From: Lachnospiraceae bacterium | Lineage (GTDB): Bacteria > Bacillota > Clostridia > Lachnospirales > Lachnospiraceae | Direction: 5' to 3' | Length of the DNA stretch: 64,000 nucleotides | NCBI GenBank assembly: GCA_028689585.1 | Contig: JAQVCW010000001.1 | Location: 434,001-498,000 of the forward strand | In this document: piece by piece, positions 24,501 through 33,400 of the stretch | Numbering within the stretch: position 1 is the first letter of the stretch | Layout of the letters: each line of letters opens with the position of its first letter | Program-made: the position numbers and the translations under genes | The notes under the pieces: generated by a model | The model's database searches: none | Seen by the model: only the letters and a program-made list of their open reading frames with translations | What the model was told of the DNA's origin: nothing

Positions 24501-24617
24501 TTGCTTTTCACAAAATCATGTGCTATAGTAATCAAGCTAAAAGCCCCCTAAAATAAGGTCTTTTGGGGAAAACAAATCGTGTGTTCGGGACCTTCCACAC
24601 GTAAAACAAAACCTGAC
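24501..24617 (+). promoter_or_regulatory. Orphan preQ1-I-like leader with promoter, copy B
   Basis: The promoter TTGCTT-N17-TATAGT (24501-24529) is followed by a CCCC...GGGG hairpin and then the aptamer-like stem-loop (24578-24601) and A-rich tail (to 24617). From 24500 to about 24720 it is nearly identical to copy A. The transcript would end at the terminator 24748-24803, giving a free RNA of roughly 260 bases. No gene is served. Confidence 0.6.
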
Positions 24618-24747
24618 TTGAATACCTGCTATGGTATGCTATTTTCCTTTATTTCAGGCATTTTCAAAAGTTCACAAGCGATTATTTTATTACTTTCTGT
24701 TTTGTTTTTTTACGAAAGTTGTGTAAAAAGTTGTGTAGAATACAAAT

Positions 24748-24803
24748 AGCCGGACAATGTTTTCTCTTGTGTAAGAGAGAAATTATTGCCCGGCTGTTTT
24801 ATT
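24748..24803. terminator. Strong terminator after leader copy B
   Basis: AGCCGG...CCGGCT with an inner stem TTTCTCTT/AAGAGAGAAA is followed by GTTTTATT. The same hairpin is found at 25882-25929. In copy A only the first arm is left. Confidence 0.75.
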
Positions 24804-24967
24804 ATAACCATATTGGTGCTGTGTCTCTTTGTTTTCTGACGCCTGAGTGGTAATTGTAATTGTTGTAACTTTGCAGGCTGATTTTCCTTTTCTGGCTTTT
24901 TCTGTTATTTTCTCATTATATATGCCTTTTTCTAAGTCGTGGGTATAAATTCGGTATAAATTTTCCA

Positions 24968-25369
24968 TCAGGAAATCCACTTATCCGCAAGATATCGTTC
25001 TATCACATCCAATACTTTTTTTGCTTTTTCCAGCTGTTCTTCTGCCTGCTGTTTTGAAATAATTACAAAATCATCGTAATCTGCCTTTTCGCGAAGCCGA
25101 AAAGCTGTATCAATTATTTTAGAAATATCTCTCGGAAAAAGTCTTTCTTTCACATAGTATCTGTTAACATATGCGATTACACCGGAATGTTTGCTGGAAT
25201 CAAATTGATCTAATGCTGTTACAGAACGTAATGCATGAAAAATGGCATAATATGACCGATTAACAGATGCTTTGAATTTACCTTCTCGCAAAAGTACTTC
25301 TGCCGTTTCATAGTCATCCACTGCATTTCGCATACGATATTTTGACAGATCTATTATGCTGCCTTCCAT
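24968..25369 (-). CDS. hepT: HEPN-domain toxin (HepT-like)
   Basis: This 133-aa HEPN helical protein has the RNase-type motif in NRSYYAIFHALRS (Arg, six residues, His), near residues 38-46. The N-terminal region DLSKYRMRNAVDDYETAEVL and C-terminal coiled segment KQQAEEQLEKAKKVLDVIERY match the family. It overlaps the upstream nucleotidyltransferase gene by 16 bases. In known MntA/HepT pairs the HEPN protein cuts RNA and its partner AMPylates a tyrosine near the motif; a Tyr pair (YY) is present here at the right place. Confidence 0.85.
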   Translation of the reverse strand: MEGSIIDLSKYRMRNAVDDYETAEVLLREGKFKASVNRSYYAIFHALRSVTALDQFDSSKHSGVIAYVNRYYVKERLFPRDISKIIDTAFRLREKADYDDFVIISKQQAEEQLEKAKKVLDVIERYLADKWIS

Positions 25370-25680
25370 AAAACAACCCCTTCCTTATTCACATTCTGAT
25401 AGAACGGAGTTACACCTTCCCATTTTTTAAATTTATCAAAGTTTATGTCAATAACAGAAAACACTTTATCATATTTCAAATTCATATCTACAATAAAATC
25501 TGAAAGTTTTTCCTCTGTCTCTCGATCCATATCCTCCAGTAGCAAAAGAGCAATATCAACATCTGATTCTTCCGTATTCGTTCCTCGTGCAACAGAGCCA
25601 TATAATACAATCTTTACAATCTTATGCTCCATAACCTTTAAGATACCATTTACCAATTCGGTTAATACATTCTGATCCAT
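25354..25680 (-). CDS. mntA: MNT-domain nucleotidyltransferase antitoxin (MntA-like)
   Basis: This 108-aa minimal nucleotidyltransferase has the active site GSVARGTNTEESDVDIALLL, with Gly-Ser and the Asp-x-Asp pair. It is the antitoxin half of the HepT/MntA type, expected to neutralise HepT by AMPylation. The ATG at 25680 follows AAAGGAG/GAGG; an open frame continues far upstream only because the orphan leader copy C has no stops on this strand. A good promoter lies 50-77 bp upstream. Confidence 0.85.
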   Translation of the reverse strand: MDQNVLTELVNGILKVMEHKIVKIVLYGSVARGTNTEESDVDIALLLLEDMDRETEEKLSDFIVDMNLKYDKVFSVIDINFDKFKKWEGVTPFYQNVNKEGVVLWKAA

Positions 25681-25728
25681 ATTCGACCTCAACTCCTTTT
25701 CACAGATATTACATCTTCTGATAAGTTC

Positions 25729-25757
25729 AGTATAACCAGTTTTTTCCTTTTTTACAA
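25729..25757 (-). promoter_or_regulatory. mntA-hepT promoter
   Basis: TTGTAA (25757-25752), 17 bp, TATACT (25734-25729). The expected transcript starts about 42 bases before the mntA ATG. Confidence 0.6.
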
Positions 25758-25789
25758 TAGCTACAAACGATTCCCAACATAAAATGAAT

Positions 25790-25829
25790 CGTGTGTTCGG
25801 AACCTTCCACACGTAAACCAAAACCGGGC
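25790..25829 (+). promoter_or_regulatory. Orphan preQ1-I-like aptamer, copy C (decayed)
   Basis: The stem CGTGTG/CACACG is intact. The loop reads TTCGGAACCTTC (one change) and the tail TAAACCAAAACC. The bases just before it (CGATTCCC...AAAATGAATCG) match the queT leader rather than copies A and B. The bases after it match A and B. It is thus a mosaic. A 66-bp stretch after it has been lost by deletion between two TATGTTATTTT repeats that copy A still has. Confidence 0.5.
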
Positions 25830-25881
25830 CTGGATGCCTGCTATGGTATGTTATTTTACAAAAATTGTGTAGAATACAAAT

Positions 25882-25929
25882 AGCCGGACAAGAATTTCTC
25901 TTGTGTAAGAGAGAAATTATTGCCCGGCT
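25882..25929. terminator. Terminator hairpin after leader copy C
   Basis: AGCCGG/CCGGCT with inner stem AATTTCTCTT/AAGAGAGAAATT, like that at 24748-24795. It also lies just past the stop of the GtrA gene on the other strand, which it may serve. Confidence 0.65.
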
Positions 25930-25971
25930 ATAAATCATTTCACAGTAGCTGTAGCTATGTATCCAATCTCA

Positions 25972-26523
25972 TTATCTATCCTTTGCTTTCTCCGGAAAAA
26001 TGATTTTATTCACAAAGAAGAAAATCACCATAGAAACGCCTCCGTTCAGCACTGTCGTTCCGATGTTGTAAATAAAATCCGGAACAAACTGCCCTGCCAC
26101 TGCGATCCAGACACAGTTAATGGAATTCACAATGCAGGTAATGATACAAAATGCCACCGTAAACCAGGCAATCTGTTTTGCCAGATTACCCTTGCTGCGA
26201 AATACGAAATTCTTCTGGATCGGGAAGTTGATACACTCTCCCACAATCATTGCCGTCATATAGGCGCAGAAATAGGGCAGTCCTCCGTGAGCCGTATCAT
26301 ATCCTATGATATTCCATTGAAATGTTTCACCGAAGAGGGTGACATCAATGCCCGGCCACCCAAAGTCTGTCAATGGCAGTCCTGCAAACACACCGGGCAG
26401 AAACTGAAGGAGAAAATATTTCAGTACCGTCACCAGATTGCATACTATGACAAACAGTCCACCCTCCCGGATCCATTTTGCTGCGGAGGGGTGCAGCTCA
26501 CTAAATTTCAACCATATGCTCAT
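25972..26523 (-). CDS. GtrA-family membrane protein
   Basis: This 183-aa protein has four predicted membrane helices and the GtrA-like pattern (FVIVCNLVTVLKYFLLQFLP; GECINFPIQKNFVFRSKGNL; VNGG-like TVLNGGVSMVIFFFVNKIIF). GtrA proteins are thought to help move lipid-linked sugars across the membrane. It directly follows a membrane-anchored GH3 gene (24-bp gap) and ends the GH3 operon. The link between a GtrA protein and secreted glucosidases is suggestive but not understood. Confidence 0.8.
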   Translation of the reverse strand: MSIWLKFSELHPSAAKWIREGGLFVIVCNLVTVLKYFLLQFLPGVFAGLPLTDFGWPGIDVTLFGETFQWNIIGYDTAHGGLPYFCAYMTAMIVGECINFPIQKNFVFRSKGNLAKQIAWFTVAFCIITCIVNSINCVWIAVAGQFVPDFIYNIGTTVLNGGVSMVIFFFVNKIIFPEKAKDR

Positions 26524-26547
26524 ACGCTTCTCCTGTCATCTGCCGTA

Positions 26548-29538
26548 TCATTTTAATACTTCGACTGTTTCCAGTTTCACTCTTTTTGCCTTATGGATCG
26601 CCAGGATTCCCCACAGTATCAGCAATATGGCAAGTACCGCATCCACAAGATACATAACCTTTTCCCACGGAGCCAGTCCATATGTGTAATCTCCGTTCAT
26701 CGCATTTGAATTTGCAGTCACATACAGAATATTTTTTGCCGCTGTCCGGATCACACTGGCCTGTGTCGCCGTCAGCTTATCCTCTGATGTGGAGGGCAGC
26801 CCATCCTGGCAGAGATTCAAGTCGCCGCCTGCGCGGATCATCATATCTGCATACATATACGTTGTGTTTGCATTGAAATCAGAGATGACCATACCGTCAA
26901 ATCCCCACTCATTGCGCAGTACCTCTGTGCAAAGAGCATAACTTCCGCCAGCCCACGTTTTACCGATCCGGTTGAACGAACTCATAATGCCCGTTGTCTT
27001 CCCTTCCTGTACCGTATATTTGAACGGTACAAGGTATAATTCACGCATTGTCTGCTCATCTGCCCAGGTCAGTATTCCGTTGGAATTTCGGTTCGTTTCC
27101 TGTTCATTCAGGGCAAAATGCTTCACCATAGTGTAACAGCCTTTTTCCGTTGCTCCCTGTACTTCATACGCAGCCATCCAGCCGCTCAGCAGACCATCCT
27201 CTGAGAAATATTCCGGGTTTCTTCCGCCAAAAGCACTGCGGTGAATGTTTACACCAGGAGCATACCAGCCCGAATAACTCTGAACTCCGTCTCCAAAGAG
27301 TGCCTCATTTCCATAGGCAATTCCCATTTCATACGCAAGGCGCTTGTTCCAGGTCGAACCCAGCACACACTCACTGGCATATCCGCACACTTCCTTATCC
27401 TTGGCAATATCGGATTTCAGGAAATCAACAAAACCTACCGGTCCGTCTCCGTGGATCGTCTTTGGAATTCCATATTTTTCGAACGCCTGCGTGTTATAGC
27501 AGCCCGTTCCAATCAGCGTCGCCATATCATACACTGACATCTGATCCATGAATGTCTCCCATTTCGGATCATCCTTCTCCAGCCCAACCAGATCACGGAG
27601 CTGAATGGTTACTTCACTGTCCTGCGTTGGATATTCCGCTGTATAATAAGTCATATTTTCATCGTTGGTATCCGCGAATGGAGCACTGATCTCATCAATA
27701 AAGCTCTGCTCCACCCGGCGTGCTTCATAGGTCGGAGTGGTCGGAAAGGTACCGGAAAAATCAGCCCTGCTCATTACTTTTCCTGTCATTTCCTCGCTGA
27801 CATCATCGAAGCGGTTTTCTACCGCTGCCCCGGTCTGGCGGTCAGTATCATAATTTGCAGCCGCAATCGCTACCGTCTTCGAGTCAATCAGCTCATGGGA
27901 GTTCTTCATGATCTTAAATTCATAATCGCCCTCGTCGAGTTCATATCCCTTATGATCATTCTTATTTGCATCGCTGTAGTCATAAGAAGCCATATCCTGC
28001 TCGTATACCGTCAGCATCACCGTCTCGCTTTCTCCCGCTTCCAGAAGACCGGTTTTCTCATATGCGCCCAAAACCACATGAGCCTTTTCGATCTCTCCGG
28101 TAATGTAAGGTGCTGTATAATAGAGCTGCACAACATCTTTTCCAGCCATAGAACCAGTATTGATCACTGTCACTGCTGCTTCATAATACGTGTTTCCGCT
28201 CTCATCTGTCTTCTGCTCCAGGCTGTCAAAGGTCTGATCAAATGTCGTATAGCTCAGACCATAGCCAAAGGGATATACCACTGCTTCTTCATAATCAATA
28301 TAGCCTTCCTCTGCAGCTGTCTCGTAATACCGGTAGCCCACGTAGATACCTTCTTCATACTCTACATAGAAATCGCCGGTATACTTTCCGACGTACGCTC
28401 CGGAACGATCGGTACTGTCCACATAGTAGCTGTTGCCGGTACCTCCATCTGCCTTTTTATCCGTGCTTCCCAGATTTGTGGAAAAATTCTGCCAGGAAGG
28501 ATCTTTGGAGAAATCTCTCACATAGGTATCCACGGTTCTGCCGGAAGGATTGACCGAGCCATTCAGAATGTGACCGAGCGCCATGATGCCATAGTTGCCG
28601 ACACCTCCGATCCACAATGCACCATCAATATGGGATGCAAAGTCATACCCGCTCGTTGTCTTATCTCCATCATCCACATCATCTAGAAAGCCCAGTTCCA
28701 TTGTATTGGAGCTGTTGACGATCACGATGACTTTTTCAAAATTCTCACAGGCATACTCCAGCATATCCTGTTCATTCTGATCCATTTCAAGGTAATGGTC
28801 TTCTGCACTCATCGCTCCGGAAATGGGATTTCCCTCTTTATCCATCATTGTCCTGGGGAGATCCCAGCCTTCGCCGGAAATACGGGAAAGCACTACCAAT
28901 GCCACATTACTTCCCTCGAAACTGTTTTGAACTTCATCCGTGTAGCTGTCGATCGGTGTCTCACTGATCTCAATACCGGTGGGCACTCCGGATTCCATGG
29001 AAGGATTCCCCGCTCTTTTGCTTCCGGAAAGGGAATCATTCTCATAAAACTCCTTCAGGGTTTCATTTACCTGAAAGCCTGCCTCTTCCAGACTCTCATA
29101 GATGGTCTTTGCACCGGTCCGGTCGCTTGATGCCGAACCGGAACCACCGTAAACCAGATTTACGCTGTTTTTTCCGAATACACTGATGGTTTCATTCCCT
29201 GCCAGTGGAAGTGCATTGTTTTCATTTTTCAGAAGAACAGAACCTTCCTCGCAGATGGTAACCGTCAGTTCATTGGATGCATTCAGGGCATCCGTCTTTT
29301 CATTGATTCCGTCTCCTACCTTATAATACTCCAGCCCGTCACTGCTGGTGGAATTGGTGTAAAGCACTTGTGAATCTCCGACTGCTTCCGCAACGGGGCC
29401 TCCAAACACCTGATCCAGCGTTTTTCTCACCAGCAGCCACTGGGTAAGCACTAAATTGACCGTTATTGTAAAAACCAGAATAATTGCTGTCACAATCAGC
29501 CATATTCTTGATGTTTTATTTTTCCAGATTGTCTTCAT
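26548..29538 (-). CDS. Membrane-anchored, circularly permuted GH3 beta-glucosidase
   Basis: This 996-aa protein has an N-terminal membrane helix (WLIVTAIILVFTITVNLVLT) and a C-terminal one (LVDAVLAILLILWGILAIHK). Domains run in permuted order. The GH3 C-terminal alpha/beta domain comes first (SVLLKNENNALPLAGNETIS, near residue 105), then a fibronectin-like domain, then the GH3 barrel with HGDGPVGFVDF, KHFALNEQETNRN and the nucleophile Asp in GMVISDFNANTT. It should release glucose, xylose or arabinose units at the cell surface. It is the third gene of a minus-strand operon. Confidence 0.9.
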   Translation of the reverse strand: MKTIWKNKTSRIWLIVTAIILVFTITVNLVLTQWLLVRKTLDQVFGGPVAEAVGDSQVLYTNSTSSDGLEYYKVGDGINEKTDALNASNELTVTICEEGSVLLKNENNALPLAGNETISVFGKNSVNLVYGGSGSASSDRTGAKTIYESLEEAGFQVNETLKEFYENDSLSGSKRAGNPSMESGVPTGIEISETPIDSYTDEVQNSFEGSNVALVVLSRISGEGWDLPRTMMDKEGNPISGAMSAEDHYLEMDQNEQDMLEYACENFEKVIVIVNSSNTMELGFLDDVDDGDKTTSGYDFASHIDGALWIGGVGNYGIMALGHILNGSVNPSGRTVDTYVRDFSKDPSWQNFSTNLGSTDKKADGGTGNSYYVDSTDRSGAYVGKYTGDFYVEYEEGIYVGYRYYETAAEEGYIDYEEAVVYPFGYGLSYTTFDQTFDSLEQKTDESGNTYYEAAVTVINTGSMAGKDVVQLYYTAPYITGEIEKAHVVLGAYEKTGLLEAGESETVMLTVYEQDMASYDYSDANKNDHKGYELDEGDYEFKIMKNSHELIDSKTVAIAAANYDTDRQTGAAVENRFDDVSEEMTGKVMSRADFSGTFPTTPTYEARRVEQSFIDEISAPFADTNDENMTYYTAEYPTQDSEVTIQLRDLVGLEKDDPKWETFMDQMSVYDMATLIGTGCYNTQAFEKYGIPKTIHGDGPVGFVDFLKSDIAKDKEVCGYASECVLGSTWNKRLAYEMGIAYGNEALFGDGVQSYSGWYAPGVNIHRSAFGGRNPEYFSEDGLLSGWMAAYEVQGATEKGCYTMVKHFALNEQETNRNSNGILTWADEQTMRELYLVPFKYTVQEGKTTGIMSSFNRIGKTWAGGSYALCTEVLRNEWGFDGMVISDFNANTTYMYADMMIRAGGDLNLCQDGLPSTSEDKLTATQASVIRTAAKNILYVTANSNAMNGDYTYGLAPWEKVMYLVDAVLAILLILWGILAIHKAKRVKLETVEVLK

Positions 29539-29541
29539 CGC

Positions 29542-30267
29542 TTATCTGTTCGCCTCAATATAATCATCATTCATCGGGAAACCTTCTGCCCAGCTGAAAA
29601 CTGCGTCAGAATCTGTTTCAAGCGTGATACAGTCAATGATAGGAGCCGTTGCCTGCATCGTTCCCTCCATCGTGATATCATTGGTAACTGTCAGCTTGAT
29701 CAGATTCTCGCCTTCCTGAAGGGAAATATTACCGATGGTCTTGTTTGCAAAGGGAAGCAGTTCATTCTTTACCGTAAGCAGTCCGGGAATATTGTCAAAT
29801 GTCATAGTACGGTATTCGATAGGATTCCCGTCATTTACCGTGATCTCAAATTCATCCCAGGCCAAAGATGCCGAAGCTGCTTTATTCTCCATAGTACAGC
29901 GAAGTACAAGCGTCACATCATCCACATCCTGATCCGAATTAATATAAAATTCTACTTCGTTTCCATTCTCATAGAGATATCCAAGCGCATATCCATTGCT
30001 GGCTTCCGCATTATAGTCATCTTTTACAAGCAGCCCCACGCCCGTCACTTCATTTGACCAGCCATGTCCTGAAAGATAAGTCAAATCCACATTTTCTGCT
30101 TCAAAGACATAGGTTCCTGCTTCTGCCGCTGTTCCTTCTGCTGATTCTGTCGCTGATTCTGTCGTATTCTCTGTGGTCTCCTCTGCCATAGCCGAACAGG
30201 TGCCCAGAGAAAGCATCATGCCTGCAGCCAGTGTAAGTACTGTAATTTTACTGAATTTTCTTTTCAT
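29542..30267 (-). CDS. Secreted carbohydrate-binding-like protein
   Basis: This 241-aa exported protein has a signal peptide MKRKFSKITVLTLAAGMMLS ending near SAMA-EE, then a Thr/Glu/Ser linker (TTENTTESATESAEGTAAEA). One beta-sandwich domain follows that begins TYVFEAENVDLTYLSGHGWS, the style of CBM6/CBM35 domains. No catalytic motif is seen. It lies four bases from the membrane-bound GH3 gene and probably presents polysaccharide to the enzymes. AAAAGGAG before the ATG at 30267 fixes the start. Confidence 0.75.
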   Translation of the reverse strand: MKRKFSKITVLTLAAGMMLSLGTCSAMAEETTENTTESATESAEGTAAEAGTYVFEAENVDLTYLSGHGWSNEVTGVGLLVKDDYNAEASNGYALGYLYENGNEVEFYINSDQDVDDVTLVLRCTMENKAASASLAWDEFEITVNDGNPIEYRTMTFDNIPGLLTVKNELLPFANKTIGNISLQEGENLIKLTVTNDITMEGTMQATAPIIDCITLETDSDAVFSWAEGFPMNDDYIEANR

Positions 30268-30413
30268 ATTGTCTCCTTTTCTGTGGAACATCCGTCCATT
30301 TTAATTTTTTCTCCGAACCGGAGGCTGCTGCCAAATAGTATTTTTCTCAGCAGCCCGTTCCCCGGATCCGGAGAACGGCATATCATTTCTTCACTCCTGT
30401 ATCACTTTCTCAC

Positions 30414-30438
30414 GGTCTGTGCAGTAAATGCACAGACC
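30414..30438 (-). terminator. Hairpin after the large GH3 gene
   Basis: GGTCTGTGCA pairs perfectly with TGCACAGACC over five bases. It lacks a T-run, so it may only reduce read-through into the two downstream genes. Confidence 0.45.
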
Positions 30439-30453
30439 TGCTGAATAGTTAAA

Positions 30454-33400
30454 TTATCCTACCATAAAAGTAGCATGCAGAAGATATTCCTCTGTGGTTG
30501 TACTGGTACCGCCCGGCATAAATGCATTTCCCATCATGCCTGATTCTACCTCTTTCTCCGCTGCTGCGTGAATGATTACCTCATATTCACCTGCTTCAGC
30601 CGGTGTTCCGGAAATGGTTCCATCTGAGCTGATACTAACCCCTTCTGGAAGTCCTTCTGCTGTGTAAGCAATGTTTGCTCCCTCTTCTGACAATATGGAA
30701 GAACCTGCGGTTCCTGCAAATTCTTCTCCCGCTGTACCTGAGAGCTCTGATATCTCAAACAGATCGTTTACTACGGTTAAAGAAAAGGTCTTTGTATCCT
30801 TGATCCAGCCTCCGTCTGCAGCTATGGTGACATCAAAGCTGAAGGTGCCGTTTTCCAGCGGTGTACCTGTGAAGTTACCGGTAAATTTGTCAAAGATAAC
30901 TCCTGTCGGAAGGGTCCCCTCCAGCGTATAGGTCACATCACTGGTTCCCAGTGCTTCTGTATCCACTGCCACGGATGCACTTGTCGCCACACCGATGGTC
31001 GCTGTCAGCTCACTCTCCGCACCGAAGCTTTCCAGGTTCAGATCATTTCTCATTACCGAAGAGTTTGCATTGACATACATAACTCTCTTTACTGCCATAC
31101 GGACAGCAGACCATGCAATATCATTTCTCTGACCATCCACTTCCACGCACTTGTTCTCCTGGCTCCAGTCACCTGCTACCTTCACTCCGGAATTCGCATT
31201 CAGCGGCAGATCTGCACCAATACGAGTCAGAGTCTCAGCGTCTGCAACAGAACTTCCTGTAGCTGCCGGAACAATATCGGTAACGGTATAGCCTTCAAAT
31301 CCCCACTCGCCGCGAAGCAGAGCAGTCATCAGATTAAAGTTATTGGAGTTGGAACGTACACCAATGTGATTCATAGAATTCATCAGTCCCTGTGCATTAC
31401 CCTCTTCTACTGCGATCTGGAAGCTCTTTGTATAAACCTCACGGATTGTCTGTTCATCCACAAAGGTAAGAAGACCGTAATCAGAAGAGCCAGGAAGTAC
31501 CATACCCGGAAGACCCGGTCCACGATCCGTATCCTGATGATTCACTGCAAAATGCTTGATAAATGCGTTTACACCCTTTGACTGTATGCCTTTTACTTCT
31601 GCAGCTGCAACCATACCGGAAAGAAGAGGATCCTCTGAGAAATACTCAAAGTTTCTGCCGCCCCATGGGCTTCTGTGAATATTCATTGCCACACCATACC
31701 AGCCGTCAAGCTCCAGTGCAAGTGCTTCTTCTCCCACCATGATGCCTCTGGTCTGTGCCAGTTCTGTATTCCAGGTGGCCGAAATGTTCATCGTGCTGGT
31801 CCACTGGACACCTACATCTGAAAGCTCACCGTTTCCGGTGTTCTGACGCTTCAGAGCCACCGGTCCGTCCGCCTGCTCCGTAAAGGTAACACCCAGTGTC
31901 TGTCCATCTACCAGTTCTACCCCGTTTGATTCCAGACTCTGATTTTTTCTTCTCTCTAATGTGTCAGAAAGCGAAATACTCCAGTAGCCGGAATAACTCA
32001 GGAAGTTGGAAGCCTGATCCCAGCTCAGCTGATTCAGGAAGGTGATCCAATCCGGATCATCCCAGTCTTTTCCAGTCATATCATCCAGGTTCAGAACGGT
32101 GTCACCGATCACGCCCTGATCCCAGGTCTGACCGTCCGCATTCTCAGAATTATAATAGTTCATATAATACTCATACCATAGCTCATCGCTCTCATCCTCA
32201 GAAGAACCTGCTGTAAACGGGAAGACCAGGTCACTGTAAGTCTCTTCATCCAGATTCCGAACCACAGTTCCCTCGCTTCCGATCTTTCCGTTTTCACCCA
32301 CCGTAGCGGTCGGTGTCGTCGGGAAGGTTCCTGCAAAGTCTGCACGGCTCATGGTTACCATCTCATGGGTCAGTCCGCCCTTGCCCTCATAGAGAGCTTC
32401 TCCATTCTCATCGTACAGCGTATAGGTCGAGTTATAGGTCGGATCTGTCTTGTCACTGAACAGATTATCTACCTCATTTCCGGTCGTACGATCGGTATCA
32501 AAATCCTGCGCTGCGATTTCAACTGTATTTTCTGCGATCACATCGTGGGAGTTGTTCATCAGCTTAAGGACGTAAGAACCGCCATCCAGCTCATATCCTG
32601 TATGCCCGTCTCCGTTTGCGTCATCATAGTCATAGCTTGCCATATCCTGTTCGTAGATCGTCAGTTTCAATTCCTGACTCTCTCCCGGCTGCAGCAATCT
32701 GGTCTTGTCAAAAGCCCCAAGGACTACATGTGCTTTTTCAATTCCTCCGGCTGTGTACGGTGCCGTGTAATAGAGCTGAGCCACTTCCTTACCTGCCGCA
32801 GAACCGCTGTTGGTTACCGTGACTGTCACATCATAATATACGTTACCGTCTTCGTCCGTCAGCATCTCCACACTGTCCATCGTCTTGGTAAATTCTGTAT
32901 AGCTGAGACCGTATCCAAAGGGATATACCACCGCTGAATCATAGTCGATAAAACCTTCCTGTGCTGCAGTCTCATAATACCGGTATCCGTAGTAAATACC
33001 CTCTTCGTACTCAACGGCATGTACCAGATGATCGCCTTCCTCATCGGTGTATACATAGTCTGTAGTACCATTTTCTGTCTGCAGGTTTTCCATGATGTTT
33101 GGATAAGTCGGATCCTTGGTCATATCTGCCTGCCAGATGTCCACCAGACGTCCGGAAGGATTCACGGTACCATTCATCACTTCTCCCAGTGCCTCAAATC
33201 CGTTCAGTCCCGGCTGGCCAACCCAGAGGCAGGCATCCACATCACCCAGAGACCCATCCTCAGCCCAGTTCATTTCAATCTGTTCTGGAGAGTTCAAAAC
33301 CACAATGACGGTCTCAAAATTTTCTGTGACGTGTTTGATCAGCTGTTCTTCCTCATAAGTTAAGGTAAGACCGTGGCGAAGCGCATCCGCTGCAAATTCC

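Noticed and set aside
24783-24980. A 65-codon minus-strand frame after hepT
   Set aside because: It starts inside the hepT end and runs into the terminator of leader copy B. It has no ribosome site and no recognisable domain.
25681-25938. N-terminal extension of mntA by 86 codons
   Set aside because: The extra residues are the reverse strand of the orphan leader and lie upstream of the likely promoter. A good ribosome site is present at 25680.
27895-28686. A 263-codon plus-strand frame
   Set aside because: It is antisense to the GH3 gene with its clear domains and shows no family features.
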